DNA from: an uncultured Desulfobacteraceae bacterium
Lineage (GTDB): Bacteria > Desulfobacterota > Desulfobacteria > Desulfobacterales > Desulfatirhabdiaceae
Length of the DNA: 64,000 bases
Direction: 5' to 3'
NCBI GenBank assembly: GCA_903953895.1
Contig: CAJBLH010000229.1
Location: forward strand, 1 to 64,000
In this document: piece by piece, positions 34,837 to 45,400 of the stretch
Layout: each line of letters starts with the position of its first letter
Numbering within the stretch: the first letter of the stretch is position 1
Notes under the pieces: model-generated
What the model saw: the letters and a program-made list of their open reading frames with translations, nothing else
What the model was told of the DNA's origin: nothing
Databases searched by the model: none
Made by a program: the position numbers and the translations under genes

Positions 34837-37800
34837 TCACATGGATGGACAGGATAAAAAAGGCTGCTGAATATCCTCCAGATACTTCCGAAATAGCGCC
34901 GCATCCGCCGGCGGACAGACGATACCAGTTCCGGCCAGCCCTTTCAATGTATTGTCACAGCCAAAACACGGTGTGGATACGGATGCCGGCAGTTCCTCGA
35001 TAAGTGGCAGAAACGGATACAAGGGGTTGGACGGCTGCATTTTCAGGGCCGCCACCATCCGCTGACGCCACAGCGTGTCCGGAACCACTTCCAGATCATA
35101 CCCCGCCTGCCGCAAACACGCAAGCATCAAGCCGGCCGGCATGGGATGCGGATTGACGAGATGAAATATCGTTCCGATGGATTCGGGTTTCAGAGACAGC
35201 GCCACCAGCGCCTTGGCGGCAAAATCGACTGGCGTCATGTCTTCATCCATGTTCCGGTCCGACACCATTTTCAGCTCCAGATATCCGCGCAAAGACCGGG
35301 AAAACAGGCCCTGCGGATCGCTCAGACCGGTCCGGCTGTCTCCGGTAATGCGTCCAGGCCGGAAAATCGTCACGGCCATCCCTCTGTTCCGTGCCGCCAG
35401 AACCAGCTTCTCGGCCGCCCATTTGCTCTGGTCATAACCGGATTCCAGGCCCGTACACCGGGCCGGTGGGTCTTTTTCATCGATCCATGTCCCGTCCGGT
35501 TCGTTCATCCGGGGGAATACGGAAAGGGTCGAAACAAAATGCAGGCGTTTGGCCGGGCCGATGATCGCCATATCTAAAATGGTCCGGGTTCCCAGAACGT
35601 TTTCACCACGCAGTCGGGAATAGGGCAGTAAAAAATCCACCCGTGCGCCATTGTGATAGATCATGTCCAGACGCCCTCCCAGTTCGGAAAACGACTGAGA
35701 GTCAAGACCGAAGGCGGGTGCCGCCAGATCTCCGGGAACCGGTATGATCCGTTTTTCGTATTCAGGCCGCCAGAGCTGGACGGACTTCAGCCGGGCAATC
35801 AATCGCATCCGCCCATCATCGGGCCGGTTGCACCGTACCAGACAATGCAGTTCGGCATCTGTCTTTTCCAGAAGTTCAGACAGCAGAAACGCGCCGAGAA
35901 ACCCTGTCGCACCGGTCAGAAAAATCGATTGGGGTTCCTGCCAGAACTCCGGGCAGGGCCCGGGCGCATAACCGGCATCCAATCGGCTGTCGGCTTCTAT
36001 CTCATCGGTCAGACCGGCCGATGATGGCAGGAAATCGGCAACGTCTGAAAGAGGATCTCCCGGTTTGTTCAGCCTCTTGGATACGAAAACTTCCGGGTGC
36101 TGCAACATGGCGGCAAGACGGCGGACGGTGGGGTGCAGAAAAATCATTCTGACGGGAATTTCCTGCATCAACTGATCCCGAAGAAGTGTTGTCAACCGGA
36201 TGGCTTTCAGGGAATTGCCGCCGCAGTCAAAAAAATCCGATGCCACGTTCAGATCATTTTTTCCCAGTGCCTCACACCAGGCCCCAAGCAGTGTCTTTTC
36301 CAGATCGGTGGACGGTGTCGCCGCCGGCTGCACCCTGCTGTCTTCCGATGCTGCGGCAATGGCCAGCAGCGCCCGACGATCGATTTTCCCGCTCGGTGTC
36401 AGCGGCATCGACGTCACCGCAATGATTCTATCCGGAATCATATATCCGGGCAGCCGCTCCGCCAGATAGGACTGCAACATCCCGGCATCAGGATGGACCC
36501 TGCCCCCTGATCCCTGCCCCCTGTTCCCTTCATCAAACATCCCGAACCGGACAAAAGCAAGCAGCACATCGGTTTCACCCGTTCGAACCCCTTTCATGAC
36601 CGCTGCATCCGTCACTTCAGGATGGCTGCGGAGCCAGGAAGCAATTTCACCGGGTTCGATCCGAAAGCCCCGTACCTTGATCTGATCATCGATCCGGCCC
36701 AGAAACACCAGTTCTCCATCCGCCCGCCATTTTCCCAGATCGCCGGAGCGATAGAGCCGTCCGCCCGGTGCGGCTGAATGGGTAATAAATTTTTCGGCTG
36801 TCAGATCCGGCCGGTTCATGTATCCACGGGCCAGACCGATACCGGCAATACAAATTTCCCCCGGAACACCGATGGGAACGCTCTTTCCCATAGAATCCAG
36901 AACATAGACCGGTACACCGGGCAAGGGGTGTCCGATGGGAATATCGCCACGCTCCGCTGTTGAATTCAACCGGTGGATGGCCGCACACACGGATGTTTCC
37001 GTCGGGCCATAGGCATTGAATACGGTTTTGGTTTGACTGTGAAATATCAGGTCTTCGGAGATGGCGGCCTCGCCGGCCGTGATCAGAACCCGCAGGGGAG
37101 ACAGATCCACGCGGGGAAGCACATGCAGGTAGGCCGGCGGCAGGGTGGCCACCGTTACCCGGTAATCGGACAGAAAATCCAGGAAAGAGTTCGGATCGCG
37201 AATCACGGCATCCCGTATCATGACCACCGCCGCCCCGCAAAGCAGGGCCATGAACATTTCAGACAGCGATGCATCGAAACCCGCTGAAGCGAACTGCAGA
37301 ACCCGATCCTGGGGAAGCACACCGAAAACGGCGATCTGGGTCTGAATCATGTTCAGAAACCCATCGTGCTGAATCATGACCCCCTTGGGCTGGCCGGTCG
37401 AGCCGCTGGTGTAAATAACATACATGATATCCTGCGGCCGTGGCCGAATTGCGGGTGCTGTCTTGTGCAGGTTCGCGGATGAAACGGTTTCGGGTATCCG
37501 CAAGGACTGGACGGGGAGATCGGGCGGAATCCGGTTCTCGTACGCCGCTTCGGTCAGGATGAGCTGACAGTGGCTGTCGCAAATCATGTACTGAATCCGC
37601 TGCACCGGATACTCCGGATCGATCGGCAGATAGGCGGCGCCGGCTTTTAAAATTCCCATGACAGCCACGATCATGTGTCGGGAACGGCCGAGCATCACAC
37701 CGATACAGGTATCGGGTCCGTGAATATGGCCGGCAAGTACTCTGGCAAGCATTTCGGCCTGGTGATCCAGTTCCCGATAACTCAAGATTCCCTGATCGTC

Positions 37801-40800
37801 GATAACGGCCGGTGCATCCGGAAACCGGCGAACGATTTCGGCAAAGACATCGGTTGTATGCTGCAAAGACCAGCCCTGAACGGGCCGGGACAGCGCCGGT
37901 GCATTGAAATCCACCATCACCTGCTGTTGTTCGTCGGCAGACTGAATCTCGAGTTCATGAATTTTCCTGTCGGGATGACGCAGGCAATCCGCCAGCAGCC
38001 GCTGCAGATGATCGGCCAGCCGCTGCATGGTATCGGGCAAAAACAGATCCGTGCTGTAGGTCAGGTTCAATCTCAGGGTGTCGGCGCGTTCGATGAATTC
38101 AAATGTCATGTCGAAACGGCTGGCGCCGGTATCCAGTGCAACCGGTTGGATCACCAGATCGGATGCGGCCGGAGGTGACGGGGCATCCGGCTGCATGACG
38201 ACCATCACATCGAAAATGGGCGCCCGACTCGGATCACGAACCATTTTCAGCTCATCCACCAGTTGATCGAAGGGATAACGCTGATGGGTATGAGCCAGAA
38301 GTACCGTTTCCCGAACCCGTCTGGCCAGATCGGCAAATCGTTCCTGGGAATCCACCGAATCGCGCAGCGTCAAAGTGTTGGCATAAAACCCGACCTGATG
38401 CTCCAGCTCCGGAAGTGTCCGACCCGAAGACACGGTTCCTACGGTGATTTCCGTCTGGTGCGTATAGCGATGAAGCAATATCTTGACCATGCTGACCAGC
38501 AGCATGAACGGTGTGGACTGAAACCGGCCGGCAAGGATTCTTAGATCGGCAAGCAGCGAAGATTCCAGCGTCAGACGCAGGGTGCTGCCGGTATAGGAAG
38601 GCGAAGCCGGACGCGAAAAATCCAGGGGAAAATTCAGCCGCTCCGGCAACGGCGATAACTGCGAATGCCAGAATTTCTGGTCCCCGGCCATTTGCGCGAC
38701 AGCCTCCGGGCTTTGCTGCCAGAGCGCGTAATCCCGATATTGAATGGGAAGGGAAGGGGTATCCGGTTGGATGCGGCGTTGGATACGCCGGTATCCGATG
38801 CGAAATTCCCGGCTGAGAACATCGAAAGACAGGGCATCGCAGACAATGTGGTGCGCATGGATAAAGAGCAGATGGCGGGTGTCTCCGGTCTGGATCAGCA
38901 TTACCCGGAACAGCGGGCCGGCACTCAGATCGAAGGGAACGGCAGCCGACTGACGGACGAGATCGATTGCCGACTGATCCGGATTTTCATCCGATCGCAG
39001 ATCCGCGGTTTCCAGTTCAAAGCACGCTGCGGGTTGAACGATCTGACGCGGTTGACTGTCCACCACGCGAAATACAGTGCGCAGGGCTTCGTGTCTGTCC
39101 ACCAGATACCGGAATGTCTGGGCCATCGGCTCCGGATCGATCCGGCCATCGAGCCAGAAAGCGCCGGGAAGATTGTAGGCCGGAGATTCCGGATTCATGC
39201 AATAGAGTACCCATAATCGGCGCTGAACATGAGATAACGGATAATCGGACTGGATCGGCGCAGGCGTGATTTTCTGCCGGGATTCCCGGCTGCGGGTTCG
39301 CAGGATTCCGGCGATTTCACACACCGTGGGATGGGCGAAAATATCCTGCAAACCGATATCCACCGCCATGTCCCGTTGAATGGCGGAAACCACCCGCATG
39401 GCTTTCAGGCTGTGGCCGCCAAGATCGAAAAAATTATCGTGAATGCCGATCAGCGGATAATCCAGAATCTGCCGCCAGATACCGGCGATCCGGGCTTGGA
39501 CATCGTCTTGGGGCGGAAAAAATGGCGTGCCGGTTGCCGGGGATATCTTCACGGGGTCGGGCAACGCCTTTTTATCGATCTTGCCGTTCGGTGTCAGGGG
39601 CAGGCTTTCCATCTGCACAAAATATGAGGGAATCATGTAATCCGGCAATTGTTGCCGCAGATACTCCCGTAAGGCCGTGACAATAGATGCGGGGGACAGA
39701 CCGGGTTCCACAGCCTTGCGGGCAGAGGCGTATACCAGATAACACGCCAGCTCCGATCCGCCCCCGGATACGGGACGGGCCACCACGACTGCATCCTGAA
39801 TGGGCGCATCCGGAAACTGCTTGACATGGCTTTCGATGTCGCCGGTTTCAATGCGGTATCCGCGGATTTTGACCTGGTCATCCCGCCGGCCCAGACAGAC
39901 CAGCGTTCCATCGGGCTGCCAACAGCCGAAATCGCCGGTTTTATAAAGCCGCCGACCGGGTGCAAACGGGTGATCGATAAAGACTGCCGCGGTCTTTTCC
40001 GGTGATTCGAAATATCCATAGGCCAGGCCGTCACCGGCAATACATATCTCGCCCACCGATCCAATGGGCATGGGTTCCAGATTCTGCGAGAGAATCAACA
40101 CCTGTTCATTTTTCAGAGGGGATCCGATATTCAAGGCGCCGTCATTCAAGGGCCGGCAGGTGGACCAGATTGTAGCCTCGGTCGGGCCATACACATTGAA
40201 TACCCGGACATTGTCGAAAATGGGCTGAATCCGCTCGAACAAATCCCGTGGAAGGGGTTCGCCGCCGATCAACAGCACTTCCAACCGGCGTAATACCGCA
40301 GGGTCCCGGCCCTCCAGCAGCATTTTCAGGCGTGACGGCGTCAGTTGCAGGGCAGTGACCTGTTCTTGCTGCATCATGGCCAAAATCCGTTCAGGGTCCT
40401 GGATTTCGGCTTCCGGAAAGAGAACCACAGTCATGCCCGACATGAGGCTGTTCAGGATTTCCAGAACCGAGATGTCAAAAGAAATGGTGGTCAGCGCCAG
40501 AATCCGGTCCAGGGGCTTGAATCCAAAGACGGCGGTCATGTTGGCGTTGAAGCTGACCACATTCCGGTGGGAAACGACGACCCCTTTGGGCTGTCCGGTC
40601 GATCCCGACGTGTACATCACATAAGCCGGCAGATCCGCAGACGCCAGACAATCCGCCATTCCCCCGGCGGCCAGGGCTTCATCCAGATCACAGAGCGCAG
40701 TTCCTTCAGGAAAGGGGATCGGCGACAGACCGGCACGGGTCAAAAGCACCTTGCAGCGGCTGTTGGATAAAATCGCATCCACCCGGTTTTGTGGAAACGC

Positions 40801-42471
40801 CGGATCGATGGGAATATAGGCGGCTCCGGTATATAAGACACCCAGAATTGCGGGGATCAAATTTTCACAGCGGTCCAGCAATACGCCGACACGGTCTTCG
40901 GGCAGAACGCCAAGAGACTGTAAGTGGTATCCGATCCGTGATGCCCGGTGACGCAATTCTGCATATGTGATGCCATGACCGTTGAAAATGACCGCCGGTG
41001 CATCGGGCATCTGCGATTCCCAGGCATTGAACGACTCCACAATGGACAAATCCCGGGGATAGGGCCAGTCGGTTTGATTGAATTCTTCGGTCAACCGTTT
41101 TTTTTCGGATTCGGACAGGATGGAGATAACCCCGATGGCAACGGCATCCAGGGTCAGGACGGCATGGATGATTTCATGAAGATGCGCTACAATGGCAGTG
41201 ATCCGATCCAATGAAAACACATTTGCATTGAAGCGAAACGTGAACCGGAGCTGCTCGCCCGGAATCACCGCCAGTTCCAGAGGATAATGGGTCTGCTCGA
41301 CATTTTCATAGTCTTCGAGAACGAGGGTACCGTTCGGCGGCGCCGGCGTCCTGGCCTGACCGGCGGACGGGTCGTGCGGATAATTTTCAAAAGCCAGGAT
41401 ATGATCGAACAGGCCCTGTTTCAGCGCGCTGAGGGCGTGAATGTCGGCCAGCGGGAAATAGTGATGTTTCATCCCGGAAGCCATCTGAAGCATCAGATCG
41501 GTCAGGATTTCCGAAAAAAGGCGGCGCCGAGGCGCCTGTACCCGAAGGGGGACGGTATTGATGAACAGCCCCACCATCTGCTCGACACCGGCGATTTCAA
41601 CGGGTCGGCCCGATACGACCATGCCGAAGACCACATCCTCGCCATCGTTTGTCTTTGCCAGTAAAACCGCCCACAGGGCCTGAATCACCACATTCAGGGT
41701 GGCCCGGTTACGGCCGGCCAGTTGATGCAGGGCCTGTGTGGTTTCTGCATCCAGCACCATCGAAACGGTTTTCAGATCGTAAGCCTGAGCCAGGAGGCCA
41801 ATGGCCTGCTTTGGAAACGTGGCCGGCCGATCATAGCCGTCCAGGTAGGTTCGCCAGTATTGCCGGGAGCTTTCCCGATCCTGTTTTTCCAGCCATGATA
41901 CGAAAGTGCGAAATGCGCCGGGGGCCGGCAGGTGCGGATCGGTTCGATGAATTTCTGCGCGATACAGGGCCATCAATTCTTTTTGAAGAATGGGCAGACA
42001 CCAGCCATCCATGAGAATATGGTGAAAAGTCCAGATCACCCTGAACCTGTCTTCCCCGGTATGAATAACCCGCAGACGCATTAAAGCATCATGGGACAGG
42101 TCAAACGGTGCAGAGCGGTCTTTTACCCGTAGAGCCTGTATGATATCATCCTGTTTTTCACCGGCCAGACTGCGCAGATCCTGAAAGGCGATATCGAGCC
42201 GCCGCTGTTTGAGGACAAACTGGAGCGGTTTCGGCACATGACGGTGGATGAACACGGTGCGCAGCACATCGTGGCGCTGGATCAACCGGTTCCAGGCGGC
42301 TTCGAATGCAGCGATATCCAGAGCCCCCCGAAGGCCATAGGTGATCTGCTGCACATAGGCCTGGGAATCCGGCTCATACAGGGCGTGAAAAAACATCCCC
42401 TCCTGCATCGGGGTCATGGGATAAACTTCCTGCAGATCTTCTTTTTTCAGCATGTGCCTGCTTTCAATCAT
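34837..42471 (-). CDS. NRPS, terminal: C-A(Gly)-T-C-A(Tyr/Phe)-T-reductase
   Basis: About 2,544 residues, two modules plus a release domain. C1 (~10-445) opens with 'YPMTPMQEGMFFH', typical of C domains that accept a D-residue donor, with HHILMDG. A1 (~460-960) has pocket code DILQLGVIWK, one change from the Gly code. T1 LGGHS. C2 (~1075-1510) has HHIVCDA. A2 (~1535-2035) has DASTIAAVCK, nearest Tyr or Phe. T2 CGGNS. The reductase (~2175-2540) has TGATGFLG and the YxxxK pair in 'YDQSKWAAEK', so the thioester leaves as an aldehyde or alcohol. ATG 42471 overlaps the upstream NRPS stop by eight bases; ATG 42453 and 42537 are alternatives. Codes were read by eye. Confidence 0.9.
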   Translation of the reverse strand: MIESRHMLKKEDLQEVYPMTPMQEGMFFHALYEPDSQAYVQQITYGLRGALDIAAFEAAWNRLIQRHDVLRTVFIHRHVPKPLQFVLKQRRLDIAFQDLRSLAGEKQDDIIQALRVKDRSAPFDLSHDALMRLRVIHTGEDRFRVIWTFHHILMDGWCLPILQKELMALYRAEIHRTDPHLPAPGAFRTFVSWLEKQDRESSRQYWRTYLDGYDRPATFPKQAIGLLAQAYDLKTVSMVLDAETTQALHQLAGRNRATLNVVIQALWAVLLAKTNDGEDVVFGMVVSGRPVEIAGVEQMVGLFINTVPLRVQAPRRRLFSEILTDLMLQMASGMKHHYFPLADIHALSALKQGLFDHILAFENYPHDPSAGQARTPAPPNGTLVLEDYENVEQTHYPLELAVIPGEQLRFTFRFNANVFSLDRITAIVAHLHEIIHAVLTLDAVAIGVISILSESEKKRLTEEFNQTDWPYPRDLSIVESFNAWESQMPDAPAVIFNGHGITYAELRHRASRIGYHLQSLGVLPEDRVGVLLDRCENLIPAILGVLYTGAAYIPIDPAFPQNRVDAILSNSRCKVLLTRAGLSPIPFPEGTALCDLDEALAAGGMADCLASADLPAYVMYTSGSTGQPKGVVVSHRNVVSFNANMTAVFGFKPLDRILALTTISFDISVLEILNSLMSGMTVVLFPEAEIQDPERILAMMQQEQVTALQLTPSRLKMLLEGRDPAVLRRLEVLLIGGEPLPRDLFERIQPIFDNVRVFNVYGPTEATIWSTCRPLNDGALNIGSPLKNEQVLILSQNLEPMPIGSVGEICIAGDGLAYGYFESPEKTAAVFIDHPFAPGRRLYKTGDFGCWQPDGTLVCLGRRDDQVKIRGYRIETGDIESHVKQFPDAPIQDAVVVARPVSGGGSELACYLVYASARKAVEPGLSPASIVTALREYLRQQLPDYMIPSYFVQMESLPLTPNGKIDKKALPDPVKISPATGTPFFPPQDDVQARIAGIWRQILDYPLIGIHDNFFDLGGHSLKAMRVVSAIQRDMAVDIGLQDIFAHPTVCEIAGILRTRSRESRQKITPAPIQSDYPLSHVQRRLWVLYCMNPESPAYNLPGAFWLDGRIDPEPMAQTFRYLVDRHEALRTVFRVVDSQPRQIVQPAACFELETADLRSDENPDQSAIDLVRQSAAVPFDLSAGPLFRVMLIQTGDTRHLLFIHAHHIVCDALSFDVLSREFRIGYRRIQRRIQPDTPSLPIQYRDYALWQQSPEAVAQMAGDQKFWHSQLSPLPERLNFPLDFSRPASPSYTGSTLRLTLESSLLADLRILAGRFQSTPFMLLVSMVKILLHRYTHQTEITVGTVSSGRTLPELEHQVGFYANTLTLRDSVDSQERFADLARRVRETVLLAHTHQRYPFDQLVDELKMVRDPSRAPIFDVMVVMQPDAPSPPAASDLVIQPVALDTGASRFDMTFEFIERADTLRLNLTYSTDLFLPDTMQRLADHLQRLLADCLRHPDRKIHELEIQSADEQQQVMVDFNAPALSRPVQGWSLQHTTDVFAEIVRRFPDAPAVIDDQGILSYRELDHQAEMLARVLAGHIHGPDTCIGVMLGRSRHMIVAVMGILKAGAAYLPIDPEYPVQRIQYMICDSHCQLILTEAAYENRIPPDLPVQSLRIPETVSSANLHKTAPAIRPRPQDIMYVIYTSGSTGQPKGVMIQHDGFLNMIQTQIAVFGVLPQDRVLQFASAGFDASLSEMFMALLCGAAVVMIRDAVIRDPNSFLDFLSDYRVTVATLPPAYLHVLPRVDLSPLRVLITAGEAAISEDLIFHSQTKTVFNAYGPTETSVCAAIHRLNSTAERGDIPIGHPLPGVPVYVLDSMGKSVPIGVPGEICIAGIGLARGYMNRPDLTAEKFITHSAAPGGRLYRSGDLGKWRADGELVFLGRIDDQIKVRGFRIEPGEIASWLRSHPEVTDAAVMKGVRTGETDVLLAFVRFGMFDEGNRGQGSGGRVHPDAGMLQSYLAERLPGYMIPDRIIAVTSMPLTPSGKIDRRALLAIAAASEDSRVQPAATPSTDLEKTLLGAWCEALGKNDLNVASDFFDCGGNSLKAIRLTTLLRDQLMQEIPVRMIFLHPTVRRLAAMLQHPEVFVSKRLNKPGDPLSDVADFLPSSAGLTDEIEADSRLDAGYAPGPCPEFWQEPQSIFLTGATGFLGAFLLSELLEKTDAELHCLVRCNRPDDGRMRLIARLKSVQLWRPEYEKRIIPVPGDLAAPAFGLDSQSFSELGGRLDMIYHNGARVDFLLPYSRLRGENVLGTRTILDMAIIGPAKRLHFVSTLSVFPRMNEPDGTWIDEKDPPARCTGLESGYDQSKWAAEKLVLAARNRGMAVTIFRPGRITGDSRTGLSDPQGLFSRSLRGYLELKMVSDRNMDEDMTPVDFAAKALVALSLKPESIGTIFHLVNPHPMPAGLMLACLRQAGYDLEVVPDTLWRQRMVAALKMQPSNPLYPFLPLIEELPASVSTPCFGCDNTLKGLAGTGIVCPPADAALFRKYLEDIQQPFLSCPSM
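36498..36531. repeat. CCCTG-family repeat inside NRPS coding sequence
   Basis: A 34-base stretch of CCCTGCCCCCTGATCCCTG-type repeats lies in frame within the C-terminal subdomain of the second A domain of the terminal NRPS, encoding 'GNRGQGSGGR'. It shares CTGTTCCCT and CCTGCCCCCT words with the palindrome at 45617-45676 in the neighbouring NRPS and is read in the same frame there. Confidence 0.5.
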
Positions 42472-45400
42472 CGCCCAGAGCCTTTTCCAGATCCAAATCA
42501 CTGAGACCGTAAAATCGGGAATCTGTTGAAAGTACATCCGGAGATCGATCCGTACAATGCAAGGACATATCTGTCAAGGCCTGTCGGTAAAAGTTCAGAA
42601 GACTCTGAACACGGTCTTCCGATATCTGATCCGGATGAAAATATATGGATGCATGAAGGGTATTCTGGTAAATCCATGCCTGAATATCGAGATCATGAAG
42701 CCGGACGGCATCCGGAGCGACCAGTGGGCCGACAGGTTCCGGCACCTCCCGGAAAAATGACTGCGGAGTCGCTGGTTCCAGACGCCCCAGATAATTGAAA
42801 CTTATCGCCGGCCAGTTCCCCGTGTTCAGTTCTTCCCGGATTTTATCCGTTCCTGAATACCGCAGCACGCCAAACCCCAGACCCTGACCGGGAATTTCAT
42901 GCAGATGCCGCTGAATGGAACGAATCTGTGCGCCGGGCTCCGTTTCAACAGGGAATATCACAGGATAAAGGCTGGTGAACCAGCCGACCGTCCGCAAAGG
43001 CTCCGCGGGCATGATCCCGACTTCCCGGCCGTGGTGTTCCAGCGCCAGGCAGAGGCGGTTGTAACCCTGCCAATGACGGAATGCGGTTGCCAGGCCGGCC
43101 AGCAGCAATTCCTGAGCCGATGCCTGATAAACACGCTGTCCCTGATTCAGCAATGCCTCTGTTTCGAAATCGGAGAGATGAAACCTGGCAGTCTGAACAT
43201 CCCGGCAGGTGTGGCGTAAGTACCGGGGCTGATTTCCTGAATCCGACAACTGACTTTTCCAGAAAGGAATGTCTGCCGTCAGATTCGGATCGGATGCATA
43301 CGCCTGGAGAGATTCCGCCCATTGCTTCATCCCGATGGTTTTGGCCGGCAATACAGCGGATTGACCCTGCAGCCCGGACCGGTAGGCCGCCTCCATATCT
43401 TCCAGAAGAATGCGCCAGGACACGGTATCCACAACCAGATGGTGACAGACGATCAACAGTCGCTCCCGGTTCCCAAGCCGATACCAGACCACGCGAATCA
43501 GGGGAGGACGGCTTATATCGAAACCGGCCTGAACCTCAGCCGCATGGTTCCGGATGAGATCCGCTGCATCGGATTGTCGAGACCCGTCCAGAACGACCAC
43601 TTCCACTTCCATTTCCATGCCGGGCGGATCGATGGTCTGAACCCATCCATCCGTATTCCGTGAAAATCGGGATCTCAAGGCATCGTGATGATCGATAACA
43701 CTTCGAAGCGCTATTTTCAAAATAGCCGGATTCAGCGGCAAGGCCGGTTCGAGCAGAACGGCCTGATTGAAATGATGACAGTGATCAGCAAAGTTTTCAA
43801 AAAACCAGCGTTGAATCGGCGTTAACGGTGTCTGACCCCAGGCCGGCCCGGATGTATTGTCCGGATTGGCGGCCTGAATATGCCCAAGAAGTTCATCGAT
43901 GGTGGGAAAGCGGTAAAGGTCCGCCACCTGAAGATGCAGGTGGTTTTCATGAAGTCGGGCCGATACCTGTATGGCTTTGATGGAGTCTCCGCCCAGTGCG
44001 AAGAAATTATCGTGCAGTCCAACGGCCTCTCTTCCCAGGACATGACACCATATCTGCGTCAACAGGCCGGCCATACCTTCCAGCGGCGGTTGAACATCGC
44101 TGCAGACGGCCTCCTGCATGGGGTCCGGCAAAGCCCGCCGGTCGATTTTTCCGTTTGCCGTCAGTGGAAACCGCTCCAGAAAAACGATGCGGGATGGCAC
44201 CATGAATGCCGGCAACTGCCGACCCAGGGCCTGTTTCAAGGCAGATTCAGCCAGCCCATCGTTGTCCGTCCTGGTTTCGGGGATGCAGTAGGCAGTCAGT
44301 TCACGACCTCCCGGATTCGGGTGGGAAAACACCACTGCATCCCGAATTCCCGGTTGATGACGCAGCATCAGAACAATTTCCTGAATTTCGATACGATGCC
44401 CGCGGATCTTGACCTGGTCATCTTTTCGGCCCAGAAAGAGAATATCGCCATCCGGCAGCCATTTGCCGACATCGCCGCTGCGGTACAGGCGGTTTCCGGG
44501 TTCGAAGGGATGCGGAACAAACGCCTGTTCCGTCAACTCCGGCCGGTTGTGATAGCCATGGGCCAGCCCGATACCGGATATGCAGATTTCTCCGGGAATG
44601 CCGATGGGAACAGGTTGCAGCCGGGAATCCAGAATGAATATCCGGAGGCCCGAAAGGGGTCGGCCGATGGGAATTCCGAGTGGATAAGAATGGTCTGGCG
44701 ATACCCGATGACAGGCGGCGCACACCGATGTTTCCGTCGGGCCATAGGCGTTGATATACTGAATCCGAGATCCGTAATAAACGGCATCCGAAGCCATGGC
44801 CGCCTCTCCGGCGGTGATAACCGTATGAACACATTCCGGAAGGGCCCGGTTCAACGTTCCCAGATAAACGGGCGGCAGGGTTGCCAGCGTTACCTGCTGG
44901 TCGGCCAGATATCGGATGAACCGCTCGGGGTCCTGAATATCAGCCGGCGGCACGATCACCAGGGTTGCGCCACTGAAAAATGTCAGATACATCTCGTAAA
45001 TCGAGGCGTCAAAACCGGGTGAAGAAAACTGCAACAGACGATCCGATTCACGGATGCCAAAGCGGCGGATCTGATCCATGGCCATGTTCACCGGCCCCCG
45101 GTGCGGCACCATCACGCCTTTGGGTACCCCGGTCGAGCCCGATGTATAGATCATGTAGGCGGTCTGATCCGGCATGATTTCCGGAATGATTCCGACATCC
45201 GATGAAGCGAAACACCCGTCATCCAGCCCGGCATCCAGCTCAGCATCCAGCCCGGCATCCAGATTGACCCGCTGCAGTGTGTCGAATGCGGAGCTGAATG
45301 CCCACAACGAGGTGTCGGTGATCAACAACCGACAGCCGCTGTCTTCGAGCATGAATTGAATCCGGGATTCGGGATACTGCGGATCGATGGGCAGATACAC

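Noticed and set aside
43880-45022. 380-codon plus-strand frame within the middle NRPS
   Set aside because: Lies entirely inside conserved A- and T-domain coding sequence on the other strand; composition is that of an antisense shadow.
45219-45266. Regularly repeated units considered as a CRISPR array
   Set aside because: Units are 12 bases, contiguous without spacers and in frame inside an NRPS gene.
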